Assembly (NCBI RefSeq): GCF_031759225.1
Contig: NZ_CP134494.1
Coordinates: 2,416,501-2,480,500, forward strand
Reading direction: 5' to 3'
Source: Mesobacillus jeotgali
GTDB taxonomy: Bacteria; Bacillota; Bacilli; Bacillales; Cytobacillaceae
DNA: 64,000 bases
Position 1 is the stretch's first letter, and each line of letters opens with the position of its first letter. A program made the position numbers and the translations under genes. A model generated the notes under the pieces. The model did not search any database, was not told where the DNA came from, and was given only the letters and a program-made list of their open reading frames with translations. Of this stretch, positions 9,522-17,737 are shown piece after piece.

Positions 9522-9555
9522 AAAAAAATGCGGTTCCTCAATGGACCGCATTTTT
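9522..9555. terminator. Bidirectional terminator between small ORF and Sec HesB gene
   Basis: ATGCGGT and ACCGCAT pair, flanked by A-run and T-run, so both converging genes would stop here. Confidence 0.75.
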
Positions 9556-9559
9556 CGTA

Positions 9560-9847
9560 TTACACCTTTAGCAGTTTGAACTGCCCCCTCCCAAAAACAT
9601 CTTTTATATAATCCAGTTTCGTATCATTGAAATAAACCGAATCACCTTCATGAATCAAGATAGGGACTTCCTCGAATGTATGAATCTGATCATTCTTTAA
9701 TGGCTGCTCCTCCAGAGCAACTCGAAGCTGCGGCCCGCCTCAGCCGATCCCCATTGTCAGCCTGACATATAGGTTTTCCCCTTCCTTGCATTCATTTTTG
9801 ATTGCCTGATGCAAAATCTTATAAGCGCTCTCCGTTATCTTGAACAA
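9560..9847 (-). CDS. HesB-like selenoprotein (in-frame UGA = Sec36)
   Basis: Read through the TGA at 9742-9740, the minus strand encodes a 95-residue protein. It starts at a TTG at 9847 after AAAGGGTGAGAGG (LFKITESAYKILHQAIKNE). The UGA lies in MGIG-U-GGPQLRVALEE, where Cys-containing HesB/IscA-like proteins have a conserved Cys in a GxGCGGP-like context. The frame stays open and family-like to VFGRGQFKLLKV. A stem-loop, TGCTC-TGGAG-GAGCA, starts 20 nt after the UGA (9719-9705), a plausible SECIS. HesB-like selenoproteins are a known bacterial Sec family. Function is uncertain, possibly Fe-S or redox. selA and a Sec-containing selD in the same window strongly support readthrough. Confidence 0.88.
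9705..9719 (-). promoter_or_regulatory. Probable SECIS element of HesB-like gene
   Basis: TGCTC and GAGCA form a 5-bp stem with a TGGAG loop, 20 nt 3' of the UGA codon and inside the coding region, as bacterial SelB-binding SECIS hairpins are placed. A G occupies the second loop position. Confidence 0.6.
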
Positions 9848-10024
9848 TACCTCTCACCCTTTCAAAGTTTCTTCCTTTAATCAACATATGATAAGGAAAT
9901 TATCGAATTATGACAAAATAATGAAAGTCATACTGAAATTTATACATTTAACACCATTCTTATAATATATTATCCTTAGAGGCTAAAAAATAAAAATGCC
10001 TCATTCTAATCTAGGGAGATTAAC

Positions 10025-11188
10025 ATGAGAAAAAAGAAGAAAAAACCTTTTGGTCTTGCCTTGTTTGCAGGCTTAGGCATTTTAGCATCCGTATTAACTT
10101 TGCAGATGTACAATGAAGCACAAGCCAAAGAACCAAGCATAATATTGAAATCTCAAAAGCCACATCTCGAGAGAAGCTATGATGTCACCGGGAAGAGTTT
10201 TGTAGAAACAGTGAAAATCGGAGCGATTGGTGATATCCTGATCCACGATACAGTTTATGAAGATGCATTTATGAATCCTGGCTATGATTTTAAACCAATG
10301 CTCAGTCATGTCAGAGAGTACTTATTGCAGCCTGATCTTTTACTGGCGAACCAGGAAACGCTACTTGGCGGTGAGGAAATTGGGTTATCAAGCTACCCAA
10401 TGTTCAATAGTCCTGTGGAAGTTGGAGAGGCATTGATTGATACCGGAGTGGATATTGTATCAAATGCAAATAATCATTCTCTTGACCGATCAGAAAAAGG
10501 GGTACTAGCATCTATAAAAAATATGGAAGCGGCCGGTCTCCCTTATGTTGGTTCGTTCAAGGATGAAGCAGACAAGCAAGACTTACGAATTTTGAACAAC
10601 AACGGGATTAAGGTTTCCTATTTATCCTACACCTATGGAACAAACGGGATTCCAGTTCCAATCGGCAAGGATCATCTCGTGAACCTGATTGACCGGGAAG
10701 CAATGAAAGCTGAGATTCACCGCGCCCGAACTGAATCAGATATTGTAGTCATGAGTATCCACTGGGGAAATGAATATCAGCGCTTCCCTACCGTCGATCA
10801 GAAGGAACTTGCCCAATTTCTCGTCAATGAAGGTGTGGATATCATCTTTGGCCATCATCCGCATGTCCTGCAGCCTATGGAATGGCTGACTGCAGCGGAC
10901 GGAAGACAGGCATTTGTCGTCTATTCCCTTGGTAATTTCCTGTCTGGCCAAATGTGGGACTATAAGGATATCGGCGGCCTTGCCACGATTGAAATAACTA
11001 AAACCATCACACCGGATGGGGATAAAATTGTCCTGCAAAACCCTGAATTCTTACCTACATTTGTCTCAAGCAGCAGACAAAGCAATTATCGTGTTGTTCC
11101 TTTGCAAGAAGCCGGCCAATTTGGCCTCGCTGGAGCAGAAAGTAAATATAACGAGATCATGGAGCATATGACTCAGTTCATTAAATAG
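10025..11188 (+). CDS. CapA-family protein (poly-gamma-glutamate capsule type)
   Basis: The 387-residue protein has an N-terminal basic and hydrophobic anchor (residues 7-27) and a calcineurin-like CapA domain. Motifs include IGDILIHDTVY (about 67), LLANQETLLGG, VDIVSNANNHSLDRSEKG, VVMSIHWGNEYQ, FGHHPHVLQPMEW and VVYSLGNFLSGQ. CapA/PgsA takes part in poly-gamma-glutamate synthesis or export, but no capB, capC or pgsB genes are next to it. It may act on another surface polymer or as a phosphoesterase. The ATG follows GGGAG by 7 nt. Confidence 0.88.
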   Translation: MRKKKKKPFGLALFAGLGILASVLTLQMYNEAQAKEPSIILKSQKPHLERSYDVTGKSFVETVKIGAIGDILIHDTVYEDAFMNPGYDFKPMLSHVREYLLQPDLLLANQETLLGGEEIGLSSYPMFNSPVEVGEALIDTGVDIVSNANNHSLDRSEKGVLASIKNMEAAGLPYVGSFKDEADKQDLRILNNNGIKVSYLSYTYGTNGIPVPIGKDHLVNLIDREAMKAEIHRARTESDIVVMSIHWGNEYQRFPTVDQKELAQFLVNEGVDIIFGHHPHVLQPMEWLTAADGRQAFVVYSLGNFLSGQMWDYKDIGGLATIEITKTITPDGDKIVLQNPEFLPTFVSSSRQSNYRVVPLQEAGQFGLAGAESKYNEIMEHMTQFIK

Positions 11189-11319
11189 TTTTTCTTGCGA
11201 ATATTGGTTTGATAGCATTACCAGCTCGAAAACTCGCTTCTATAACTTAAGCATGCAGGAATGGTGCATTGACCTTCACGAATAAGCAATGTAAAAACAG
11301 CCAATAATGAAATGTGAGT

Positions 11320-11341
11320 GCCTGGTCCATGAAGACCAGGC
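11320..11341 (+). terminator. Stem-loop downstream of capA-like gene
   Basis: GCCTGGTC and GACCAGGC pair perfectly around a 6-nt loop, 130 bp after the CapA-like gene. It lacks a T-run, so it may not be a strong terminator. Confidence 0.4.
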
Positions 11342-11387
11342 ATTGCTTATGTTATAATCGGTCTACCTGGTTTGAAAGGAGAACAAT

Positions 11388-11696
11388 ATGATAATCACAA
11401 TTAATGATGATGCTGCAGCATGGTATGAAAATGAAATGGACCTTTCATCCGGAAGCTATTTAAGATTCTTTGTCCGGTACGGCGGTTTCAGCTCCATCCA
11501 GAAGGGTTTTTCATTAGGTGTATCGAAAGAGGAGCCTGATCATATCGGTGTAAAAACAGAAAAGAATGGTGTCACCTACTATATCGAAGAAAAAGATATT
11601 TGGTATTTCGATGGCCATGATATGTACGTTGAACTTCACCCAGTTGGGCAGGAACCCGATTTTAAATTCGAGAATCGAGTAGGAGGGGGTGACTAA
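11388..11696 (+). CDS. HesB/YneR-family protein, 3' end replaced by intron sequence
   Basis: The protein (102 residues) matches the YneR branch of the HesB/IscA fold: DDAAAWYENEMDLSSGSYLRF, RYGGFSSIQKGFSLG, YYIEEKDIWYF. It lacks the Cys triad of true IscA scaffolds. The genomic 3' end is odd: after FKFE the frame enters the group II intron and reads NRVGGGD. Joining the flanks across the intron (11673 to 13559) restores GAG AAG AAA TAA, giving FKFEKK-stop, so the insertion changed only the last few residues. A TATAAT box lies at 11353-11358. The gene is probably still functional. Confidence 0.85.
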   Translation: MIITINDDAAAWYENEMDLSSGSYLRFFVRYGGFSSIQKGFSLGVSKEEPDHIGVKTEKNGVTYYIEEKDIWYFDGHDMYVELHPVGQEPDFKFENRVGGGD

Positions 11697-13558
11697 CCCC
11701 CGACCTCTCACACCACCGTACGTACCGTTCGGTATACGGCGGTTCAATTAAGTGTGACGTAGAAATTCATATCTTTGATATAGACTTTTGAGCCCTCGAT
11801 GACTCCAATAAGAGTTATCGAGGGTTTTGTGTAAGATTGGACTTGAGGCAATTCTCCAAAATTTCTTTCTGGAATTTCCCCATTCGTATGCCTTTTGGTC
11901 TGGAACGCCAAGACTTTTGAGTTTTCTTACTCTTGTCTTCGGGTTCTTCCATTGTTTCCATTCAATCATACGGAGTCTTCTTCTAATCCACTCATCAAAT
12001 TCTTTGAATTTACTTGGTGTATCAGCTAATGCAAAATATCCACACCATCCCGTTAGAAATTGATTCAATTTCTCAATTCTAACTTCCATGGGGATTGGTT
12101 TAGAACGGGATGTTAACTTTCGTATTTTAGCTTTTAGCCTTTTAACACTTTCGTTGGCTATTCGAACCTTCGGTTTCTTATTAACCGTAAAGCTAAAGCC
12201 AAGGAATTTTCGTTTCCACGGGCGGTCAACCGCTGATTTCCCTCTGTTTACTTTGAGCTTTAATTTCTGCTCAATGAAGCATGTAATGGAGTTCATTACT
12301 CGTTCTCCAGCTTTCTTCGATTTCATGTAAATATTACAATCATCGGCGTATCGGACAAACTTGTGACCTCTCCTTTCTAGTTCTTTATCAAGCTTATCCA
12401 AAAGTATATTCGAAAGAAGAGGGCTCAGGGGACCTCCTTGTGGTGTTCCTTCTTCTGCATCGTAGACTACACCATTTATCATGATTCCTGCTTGGAGATA
12501 TTTTCGAATTAGCTTCAAGACCAATCGGTCTTGGATTCTGCTTGCCAATATCCCCATCAGCTTGTCATGATTCACTTTGTCAAAGAACTTCTCCAAGTCC
12601 ATGTCAATCACCCATCTGTAACCTTCACTTATATATCCCCTTGCTTTACGTACAGCGTCATGGCCTCTTCGGCTTGGCCTAAACCCATAACTATGTTCCG
12701 AGAAGGTTGGGTCAAAAAGCGGAGTTAAAACTTGGGCGATTGCCTGTTGGATGAAACGATCTATCACGGTAGGTATTCCAAGTAACCTTACTCCACCGTT
12801 CGGTTTCGGGATTTCGACTCGACGTACTGGGTTAGGTTGATAGGTACCTTTCCTTAAAGAATCACAAAGGGTGTCCCAGTTCTCATAGAGATGTCTTCGT
12901 AGGGATTTTACGGACATTCCATCTATGCCGTGACTCCCTTTGTTCTTCTCCACACGTTTAAGTGCTTCTATTAAGTTTTCCCGTGATAGAATCAGATTCA
13001 TTAACATGTGATATTTCCTTTCGACGTGAACGTAGAAATCTAATTATGTTATTCCTGCTCCACCCTCATGAAGTCCCCTGTGGATTCACCACTTCCTCCT
13101 TCAAGTAAGTCCTTTCGGATTGTCTGCTTCTACACAGGAATTGTATGCCTAGTTCTCGTTCTTCCTAATTGTTCAGTCCTTCCCTTACCGTCTCGAGCCG
13201 GTAAAGTACTATGACCTCTGCTGACTTCTGATTGTTCAGCTATCTATTGCTAGATAGGTTACCAAGTGTACTTGGCTTTCCAATCAGACCTCCCCGGGTA
13301 AGAGTACAGTCTTTCCCTCCATCTATCTGCTTCATTTACTCTGTACCACCTTCGGCAGTAAGGACTTTGTTTTGTTCTGCAAACTCATCCAATGGTACCT
13401 AGCCTTATATGAAGTTCGTGTTCCTCAGACCGGAGGTTTGCCGCTCGCTTCCTTCAGATTCCGCGTCACCGCGGACACCCTTGCGTTAAGCTAACCACTA
13501 CTACTGCCTTCATGGCTCGGGACTTACACCCTATAGACTGCACCCATGCCGGGCGCAC
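11674..13558 (-). mobile_element. Group II intron, class C type
   Basis: On the minus strand the element begins GTGCGCCCGGCATGGGTGCA at 13558, the usual group II 5' end. It contains a reverse transcriptase in domain IV. It closes with a domain V-like hairpin (about 11718-11751) and a domain VI hairpin (GGGGGTTAGTCACCCCC), ending in CTACTCGAT at 11674. Length is 1885 bp. The upstream exon on the intron strand is a GC-rich terminator stem (13567-13589) followed by TTATTTCT, the site preferred by class C introns such as those of Geobacillus and B. halodurans. It sits antisense in the last codons of the YneR-like gene. Confidence 0.9.
11748..13007 (-). CDS. ltrA: Group II intron reverse transcriptase/maturase
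   Basis: The 419-residue protein has RT motifs in order: HGIDGMSVKSL (RT0/1), RRVEIPKPNGGVRLLGIPTV (RT2), SYGFRPSRRGHDAV, DMDLEKFFDKVNHD (RT3), EGTPQGGPLSPLLSNILLD (RT4), FVRYADDCNIY with the catalytic YADD (RT5), and WKRKFLGFSFT. A maturase X/thumb region follows (WCGYFALADTPSKF, WIRRRLRMIEWKQW). There is no C-terminal HNH endonuclease, as expected for class C. It resembles the GsI-IIC enzyme in length and motifs. All catalytic motifs appear intact, so the intron may be active. Confidence 0.95.
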   Translation of the reverse strand: MLMNLILSRENLIEALKRVEKNKGSHGIDGMSVKSLRRHLYENWDTLCDSLRKGTYQPNPVRRVEIPKPNGGVRLLGIPTVIDRFIQQAIAQVLTPLFDPTFSEHSYGFRPSRRGHDAVRKARGYISEGYRWVIDMDLEKFFDKVNHDKLMGILASRIQDRLVLKLIRKYLQAGIMINGVVYDAEEGTPQGGPLSPLLSNILLDKLDKELERRGHKFVRYADDCNIYMKSKKAGERVMNSITCFIEQKLKLKVNRGKSAVDRPWKRKFLGFSFTVNKKPKVRIANESVKRLKAKIRKLTSRSKPIPMEVRIEKLNQFLTGWCGYFALADTPSKFKEFDEWIRRRLRMIEWKQWKNPKTRVRKLKSLGVPDQKAYEWGNSRKKFWRIASSPILHKTLDNSYWSHRGLKSLYQRYEFLRHT

Positions 13559-13566
13559 AGAAATAA

Positions 13567-13589
13567 GGCAGACGCGAAAAGCGCCTGCC
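13567..13589. terminator. Bidirectional terminator / group II intron target
   Basis: GGCAGACGC and GCGCCTGCC form a stem around GAAAA with T-rich tails. It lies between the convergent yneR- and yneQ-like genes. On the minus strand it ends 8 nt before the intron insertion point, matching class C intron targeting. Confidence 0.75.
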
Positions 13590-13892
13590 CTATTTTTCAC
13601 CTTCAATAAGAGGGTTCTCGATACCCTCCTGTTTCAAAATTTCAGCCTGCTTCGTTCCTAAAAGATCGAAATGAGGATAATCGATTTTCCTTTTGTCTAT
13701 CCACTCCGGCCGCAAACCATACTTCCGTCCCCACTGGGCTAGTTTTTCCAGGTCCCTGCATCCTACCTTCGTCACCGTTGAGCAGTCTGGGAAGCGGTCA
13801 TCAATCCAATAATGGGTCAGGAAGGCCAGCTCTCCTTTTTCAATTTTAGCTTTCCATTCATCAAGCTCATGGCGTTTGATCCCGAAAGCCAA
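13590..13892 (-). CDS. Conserved hypothetical protein (YneQ-like)
   Basis: A 100-residue soluble protein with TKVGCRDLEKLAQWGRKYGL and FLTHYWIDDRFPDC. I recall it as B. subtilis YneQ, function unknown. The start is TTG at 13892, immediately after the TGA of the thioesterase gene (TGATTG) and with AAGGAG upstream, so translation is coupled. The pairing with a YneP-type thioesterase is conserved in Bacillus. Confidence 0.8.
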   Translation of the reverse strand: MAFGIKRHELDEWKAKIEKGELAFLTHYWIDDRFPDCSTVTKVGCRDLEKLAQWGRKYGLRPEWIDKRKIDYPHFDLLGTKQAEILKQEGIENPLIEGEK

Positions 13893-14336
13893 TCAGACCT
13901 GCTCCTTTTCATCTTCAGGCTTTTTCACGGCCTGTAAATATGCTTCGTGCCAGTCCGGAAAACTCCTTTTTAAAGAAATCGGCCGGAAGCTATCCTTCTT
14001 CACACAGACATGTTTTGAACTCCCAGTAAGAGCAAGCTCACCATTACCATTGAAGATCTCATATTTATAGACAGAGCGAATGCCATCATATTCCTCAACC
14101 CAGGTTTTGATCGTGGCTGTATCTCCATATCTCAGTGGTTTTTTATAAGATGCTTGAATATCGAGTACAGGCGAGATGATTCCGTCCTTCTCCATCTCTG
14201 CATAATTAAATCCGAGATCTTTGATTAATTGTGTCCTGCCCAGCTCCATCCACACTAGATAATTTGCGTGATAGACAACACCCATCTGGTCTGTCTCCGC
14301 ATAGCGTACTTCAATCTCCCTTGTAGAAATGATCAT
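13893..14336 (-). CDS. Acyl-CoA thioesterase, hotdog fold (YneP/YbgC-like)
   Basis: The 147-residue protein has the 4-hydroxybenzoyl-CoA thioesterase signature VRYAETDQMGVVYHANYLVWME, in which the Asp of TDQMG is the expected catalytic residue. It should hydrolyse an acyl-CoA; the substrate is unknown. AAGGGG precedes the ATG at 14336. It is translationally coupled to the YneQ-like gene. Confidence 0.9.
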   Translation of the reverse strand: MIISTREIEVRYAETDQMGVVYHANYLVWMELGRTQLIKDLGFNYAEMEKDGIISPVLDIQASYKKPLRYGDTATIKTWVEEYDGIRSVYKYEIFNGNGELALTGSSKHVCVKKDSFRPISLKRSFPDWHEAYLQAVKKPEDEKEQV

Positions 14337-14467
14337 TTGTATTCCCCTTTATACTTCTTATTATTAGGCTAATTTTCCTTTGCTTTTAAGTCACAAGTTT
14401 TATCAATGATATAGGACTCTCTAAAATGAAATTGAAGAAATTTTCTATTTGTTTGGCTGTTAAACTA

Positions 14468-14668
14468 GGCTGTTGATTTTCGTTCCAGGCGCCTCGCTTT
14501 CCGCGGGGCTGGCGCTGAGCCTCCTCGTCGCTTTGTTCCTGCGGGGTCTCATCTGACCAGCTAAGCCCGCAGGACATTGATTGGGCTTCCTTGAACCTGC
14601 CCACGCACGATGAAAATGCGTTAGCATTTTCGGAGGAGTCTACGCGCCTTCCACTACAATCAACAGGG
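14468..14668. repeat. MITE-like repeat with imperfect terminal inverted repeats
   Basis: The roughly 200-bp GC-rich segment begins CTGTTGATTTTCGTTCCAGG and its other end, read in reverse, begins CTGTTGATTGTAGTGGAAGG, giving inverted ends of about 24 bp. The interior includes TTTCCGCGGGG and several short dyads. It carries no convincing gene; the 106-codon frame across it (14386-14706) is an artefact. Similar GC-rich repeats occur in many Bacillus genomes. Mobility is inferred from the inverted ends. Confidence 0.55.
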
Positions 14669-14722
14669 TTTAAAACTACATTTGACATTAACAGAGCCTT
14701 TTGCAATCTTACAAAAAGAACC

Positions 14723-17044
14723 TTATCCGATAATCTTTTTTAGAGCTGCTTCAAAGTCCTGCTTGTCCAAGTATAAAACATCTTCATCCAAATCCTCAAA
14801 AGTCTCGCGGTCAATCAAACGGTATGCCTGGGATTGAACTGCTTCATCTACTAAGTTAGTTGCAAATCGGCCGTTCCCTTTAATATCGGCTTCTGAAAGT
14901 TTATCCGACAGAAACGATTCCACATCTGCACTGATCCTATATTGATATTTGCCAGCATAGTTCTTGATGATCAGCAGCAAATCACTCACACTATAGTCCG
15001 GAAAGTGGAAAAACTTCTTGAACCTTGATCTGAGGCCAGGATTGCTTTCAAGCAGCAAATCCATCTCCGCAGGATAGCCAGCTAAGATCACGACTAGATT
15101 TTCGTTATGCCGTGTCATTTCATCAACAATCGTATCAATAACTTCCTTGCCAAAATCGCCAGAGCTTTGACCTAGCAATGAATAGGCTTCATCGATGAAT
15201 AACACGCCTCCGAGGGCTTCACGGATTTTTTTCTTTGTCTTGATGGCTGTCTGACCAACATAACCAGCGACAAAATCTGCCCTGCTGCTGACAATTAGAT
15301 GGCCCCTTTTAAGCATTCCACATTCTTTCAGCAGTTCTGCGTAAATTTTTGCTACCGTGGTTTTTCCTGTCCCCGGATTACCGGTGAAAACAGAGTGAAG
15401 CTGTATCGGCACAGCCGGCAGTCCTTTATCCTTCCTCAACTGCTGCATCCTGACAAATGAAATCAAAGATGTGACCTCTGATTTTACAGTGTCCAGTCCA
15501 ACTAGTGCGTTAAGCCGGTCTAGTGGCCTTTCCGCTGATTGATTCGATGGAGATTCAAAATCTTCTTTTTCCAACAAAGTATATGTGGAAAAATCATCTA
15601 GTTCTGTCTGTCTGGATCCCTTTTTGAAAATGGCCTCCAACACGAGATTCCGAACCGTCCTTGCATTTCCGAAAGTATCATCTACTCTTTCGTTTTCAAT
15701 GCGATCTCTGAGCTCCAGCTTTGCTCCTTCTGTCATTGCATAATCATTATCCTGTGCCGCCTGCTCAGCAATTCGCAACAGCTCATCATTTGAGTAATCC
15801 GGGAGGTGGAATAAATTCGATTGAGGAAAACGTGATCTTAAACCTGGATTGGCATCTAGAAATTGGCGCATTTCCTCAGGGTAACCAGCGAGGATCACAG
15901 CGAATTTCCCACCATATTCTTTCCCGGTCATTAAGGATACCAGGGTATCGATCGCAGTTTGGCCATAGTCATTTCCAGTCTGGCCTTCACGTTTAAGGCT
16001 GTATGCCTCATCAATGAATAACACCCCGCCAAGGGCTTGCTCGACAACCTTCCTGACATTTTCTTCTGTTTGGCCGACATAAGCTCCGACAAGCTGGGAG
16101 CGGTCTGCCTCGATTATTTCTTCCCGGGGAAGTACTCCTAGCTGATGATAAATTTTTGCAAGCAACCGTGCTAACGAAGTTTTCCCTGTCCCAGGATTCC
16201 CGGTCAAAACCATATTCAAGCTCTGATCATCTTTTGTTTGCAGACCAAGCTCTTTCCGTTTTTGCTGATACTTCAGGAAGCGGTAAAAATCATTCACTCT
16301 GTCTTTTACCGACTCGAGGCCTACCATTTTATTCAACTCAGCCAGAGGATCGCTTTCAGCCTGTTTTTCAATCTCACTATCCTCCTGAAACTCTTGTTCC
16401 CAAAGCAGCCTGATTTCTTCAAGGGAATGCAACCTTTTCTGCATTTCTTCATAATGGATGGCTGTATGAAAAACACCGGTGACTGACTCTTCATATAGCT
16501 CTGTTGCTTTCAAGAGGGCTGCCGTTTCTTCGATAGCTTTTTCCAATAAACCGGTCAGCCTGTTGAACTTCGACTCACTTTCTGTGTCTTTGTCAAAATG
16601 CTGTCCTTTCAGGTCATCAAGCTCTTCTTCGGCATGAGACAGGAACTGCTGCGAAATATCGATATACTGCTCTGCTGTTTTCTTTTTTAAGGCGCGGTTA
16701 TCCGTTTCCCTGATTCGCGGATAAACGAGCTGGTCAAATAGATTCCCTTTGTTTTTCCATTGATTCCTGGCGAGCAGGGATTTTGCTTTCTTGTTTGCAG
16801 AGTCACTTTCTATCGCAGTCTTTAACCACTCAAGCACGAGTGAATCAAACCCGTTCCGTTTTGCACGAGATTGTGCAGCCAGAGTCAAGGTTTGCGACAA
16901 CTTTACTTTGTCCTCGCTTTTAGTCAGGCTCCTGATCGCCGTGATTAAACTTGCTTCATCTTGAATATAGCCTTTTGTATGTATCTCTTCTTCCCACAGC
17001 TTGATTTGTTCATCCATAGGAATTTGTTTTTTTTGCTGATTCAT
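14723..17044 (-). CDS. Double-AAA ATPase (SpoVK/CbbX-like)
   Basis: The 773-residue protein has an N-terminal helical region (about 1-235) and two CbbX/SpoVK-type AAA domains. Each has Walker A GNPGTGKT, a GAYVGQTE or AGYVGQTA loop, Walker B VLFIDEAYSL, a sensor region VILAGYPEEM or VILAGYPAEM, and an arginine-finger stretch PGLRSRF. B. subtilis SpoVK has one such domain, so this is an internal duplication architecture. AAA proteins of this type remodel protein complexes; the partner is unknown. ATG at 17044 is preferred over GTG nine bases upstream. Confidence 0.85.
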   Translation of the reverse strand: MNQQKKQIPMDEQIKLWEEEIHTKGYIQDEASLITAIRSLTKSEDKVKLSQTLTLAAQSRAKRNGFDSLVLEWLKTAIESDSANKKAKSLLARNQWKNKGNLFDQLVYPRIRETDNRALKKKTAEQYIDISQQFLSHAEEELDDLKGQHFDKDTESESKFNRLTGLLEKAIEETAALLKATELYEESVTGVFHTAIHYEEMQKRLHSLEEIRLLWEQEFQEDSEIEKQAESDPLAELNKMVGLESVKDRVNDFYRFLKYQQKRKELGLQTKDDQSLNMVLTGNPGTGKTSLARLLAKIYHQLGVLPREEIIEADRSQLVGAYVGQTEENVRKVVEQALGGVLFIDEAYSLKREGQTGNDYGQTAIDTLVSLMTGKEYGGKFAVILAGYPEEMRQFLDANPGLRSRFPQSNLFHLPDYSNDELLRIAEQAAQDNDYAMTEGAKLELRDRIENERVDDTFGNARTVRNLVLEAIFKKGSRQTELDDFSTYTLLEKEDFESPSNQSAERPLDRLNALVGLDTVKSEVTSLISFVRMQQLRKDKGLPAVPIQLHSVFTGNPGTGKTTVAKIYAELLKECGMLKRGHLIVSSRADFVAGYVGQTAIKTKKKIREALGGVLFIDEAYSLLGQSSGDFGKEVIDTIVDEMTRHNENLVVILAGYPAEMDLLLESNPGLRSRFKKFFHFPDYSVSDLLLIIKNYAGKYQYRISADVESFLSDKLSEADIKGNGRFATNLVDEAVQSQAYRLIDRETFEDLDEDVLYLDKQDFEAALKKIIG

Positions 17045-17142
17045 CCTAATCACTTCTTTATCTTAAAGTTTCATGCCGGTTAGACATTATTTTTACTTTG
17101 TTCACAATCCGTATATTACCATAATTTTAGCCAAACGGAAAA

Positions 17143-17164
17143 AGACCCGCCTGACGACGAGTCT
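17143..17164 (-). terminator. Terminator after tlp
   Basis: AGACTCG and CGGGTCT pair around an 8-nt loop, followed by TTTTT on the minus strand, just after the tlp stop codon. Confidence 0.6.
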
Positions 17165-17172
17165 TCTCCGCT

Positions 17173-17394
17173 TTACTGTTGGTTATGCGCTTCATCCTTG
17201 ATCTCTTCCCGAAAGGCATCAATGCTCTCGCGGCGGCGTTCATTTTTCGCCTTGATTCTTTCCTGGTCTTCAGGACTGGAATTCACCATTGCAGCTTCAG
17301 CATCTTCCATGTTCTCAATCGTATGATGGATCATGGATTGCAGCTTTTCCACATTATCGCTTCGATCATCTGGCTTTGGTGTATTGTTTGCCAT
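17173..17394 (-). CDS. tlp: Small acid-soluble spore protein Tlp
   Basis: The 73-residue product (ANNTPKPDDRSDNVEKLQSM...) matches the thioredoxin-like spore protein Tlp, a minor SASP made in the forespore. The conserved KPDDRSDNVEKLQ and AFREEIKDEA segments are present. The start is set at the ATG at 17394, because AAGGAGG lies 9 nt upstream; the alternative ATG at 17400 would be only 3 nt from it. sspN lies just upstream on the same strand, as in B. subtilis, though here a terminator separates them. Confidence 0.92.
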   Translation of the reverse strand: MANNTPKPDDRSDNVEKLQSMIHHTIENMEDAEAAMVNSSPEDQERIKAKNERRRESIDAFREEIKDEAHNQQ

Positions 17395-17493
17395 TGTCAT
17401 GTACCTCCTTTTAAAAAGTACATCAATAGTATGCAACTACTCTTTTCGATTATTAGCGGAAAACAGTGGATATCTATTCAATGAAAAATTAAG

Positions 17494-17514
17494 GCCCGCC
17501 ATTTAATGGCGGGC
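17494..17514 (-). terminator. Terminator between sspN and tlp
   Basis: GCCCGCCAT and ATGGCGGGC pair perfectly around TTA. It lies just past the sspN stop and before tlp, so tlp may depend on readthrough or its own promoter. Confidence 0.7.
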
Positions 17515-17526
17515 ATATTCATTCAT

Positions 17527-17670
17527 CTATTCACCTTTAGTTTGCATTACCTGGGCATGTTCACCCGACTTGTCGTTCATTTTCTTGCCTTTATTGCCGC
17601 TGAATCCACGCGGCTGGGTTCCAAGGTGGCTTGGAACATGATGCTTACTGTCCCTTTTAGGATTGCTCAT
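17527..17670 (-). CDS. sspN: Small acid-soluble spore protein N
   Basis: The 47-residue basic protein contains YVPSHLGT-like VPSHLGTQPRGFSGNKGKKM and ends VMQTKGE, matching SspN. The ATG at 17670 follows a GGAGGG site by 8 nt; the longer reading upstream lacks one. It lies upstream of tlp, the same pair as in B. subtilis. Confidence 0.92.
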   Translation of the reverse strand: MSNPKRDSKHHVPSHLGTQPRGFSGNKGKKMNDKSGEHAQVMQTKGE

Positions 17671-17737
17671 GTATATCCCTCCTCTAAAATAAGTTTCTCC
17701 TAAAGAAGAGGTATTCATAAATGGTAATGTATGATAT

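Noticed and set aside
9740..9742. The UGA in the HesB-like gene as a sequencing error or pseudogene stop
   Set aside because: Three independent genes have UGA at redox-active Cys positions followed by hairpins, and selA and selD are present, so selenocysteine is the simpler explanation.
14386..14706. A 106-codon minus-strand frame
   Set aside because: It runs across the MITE-like repeat, lacks a ribosome binding site and has no family-like sequence.
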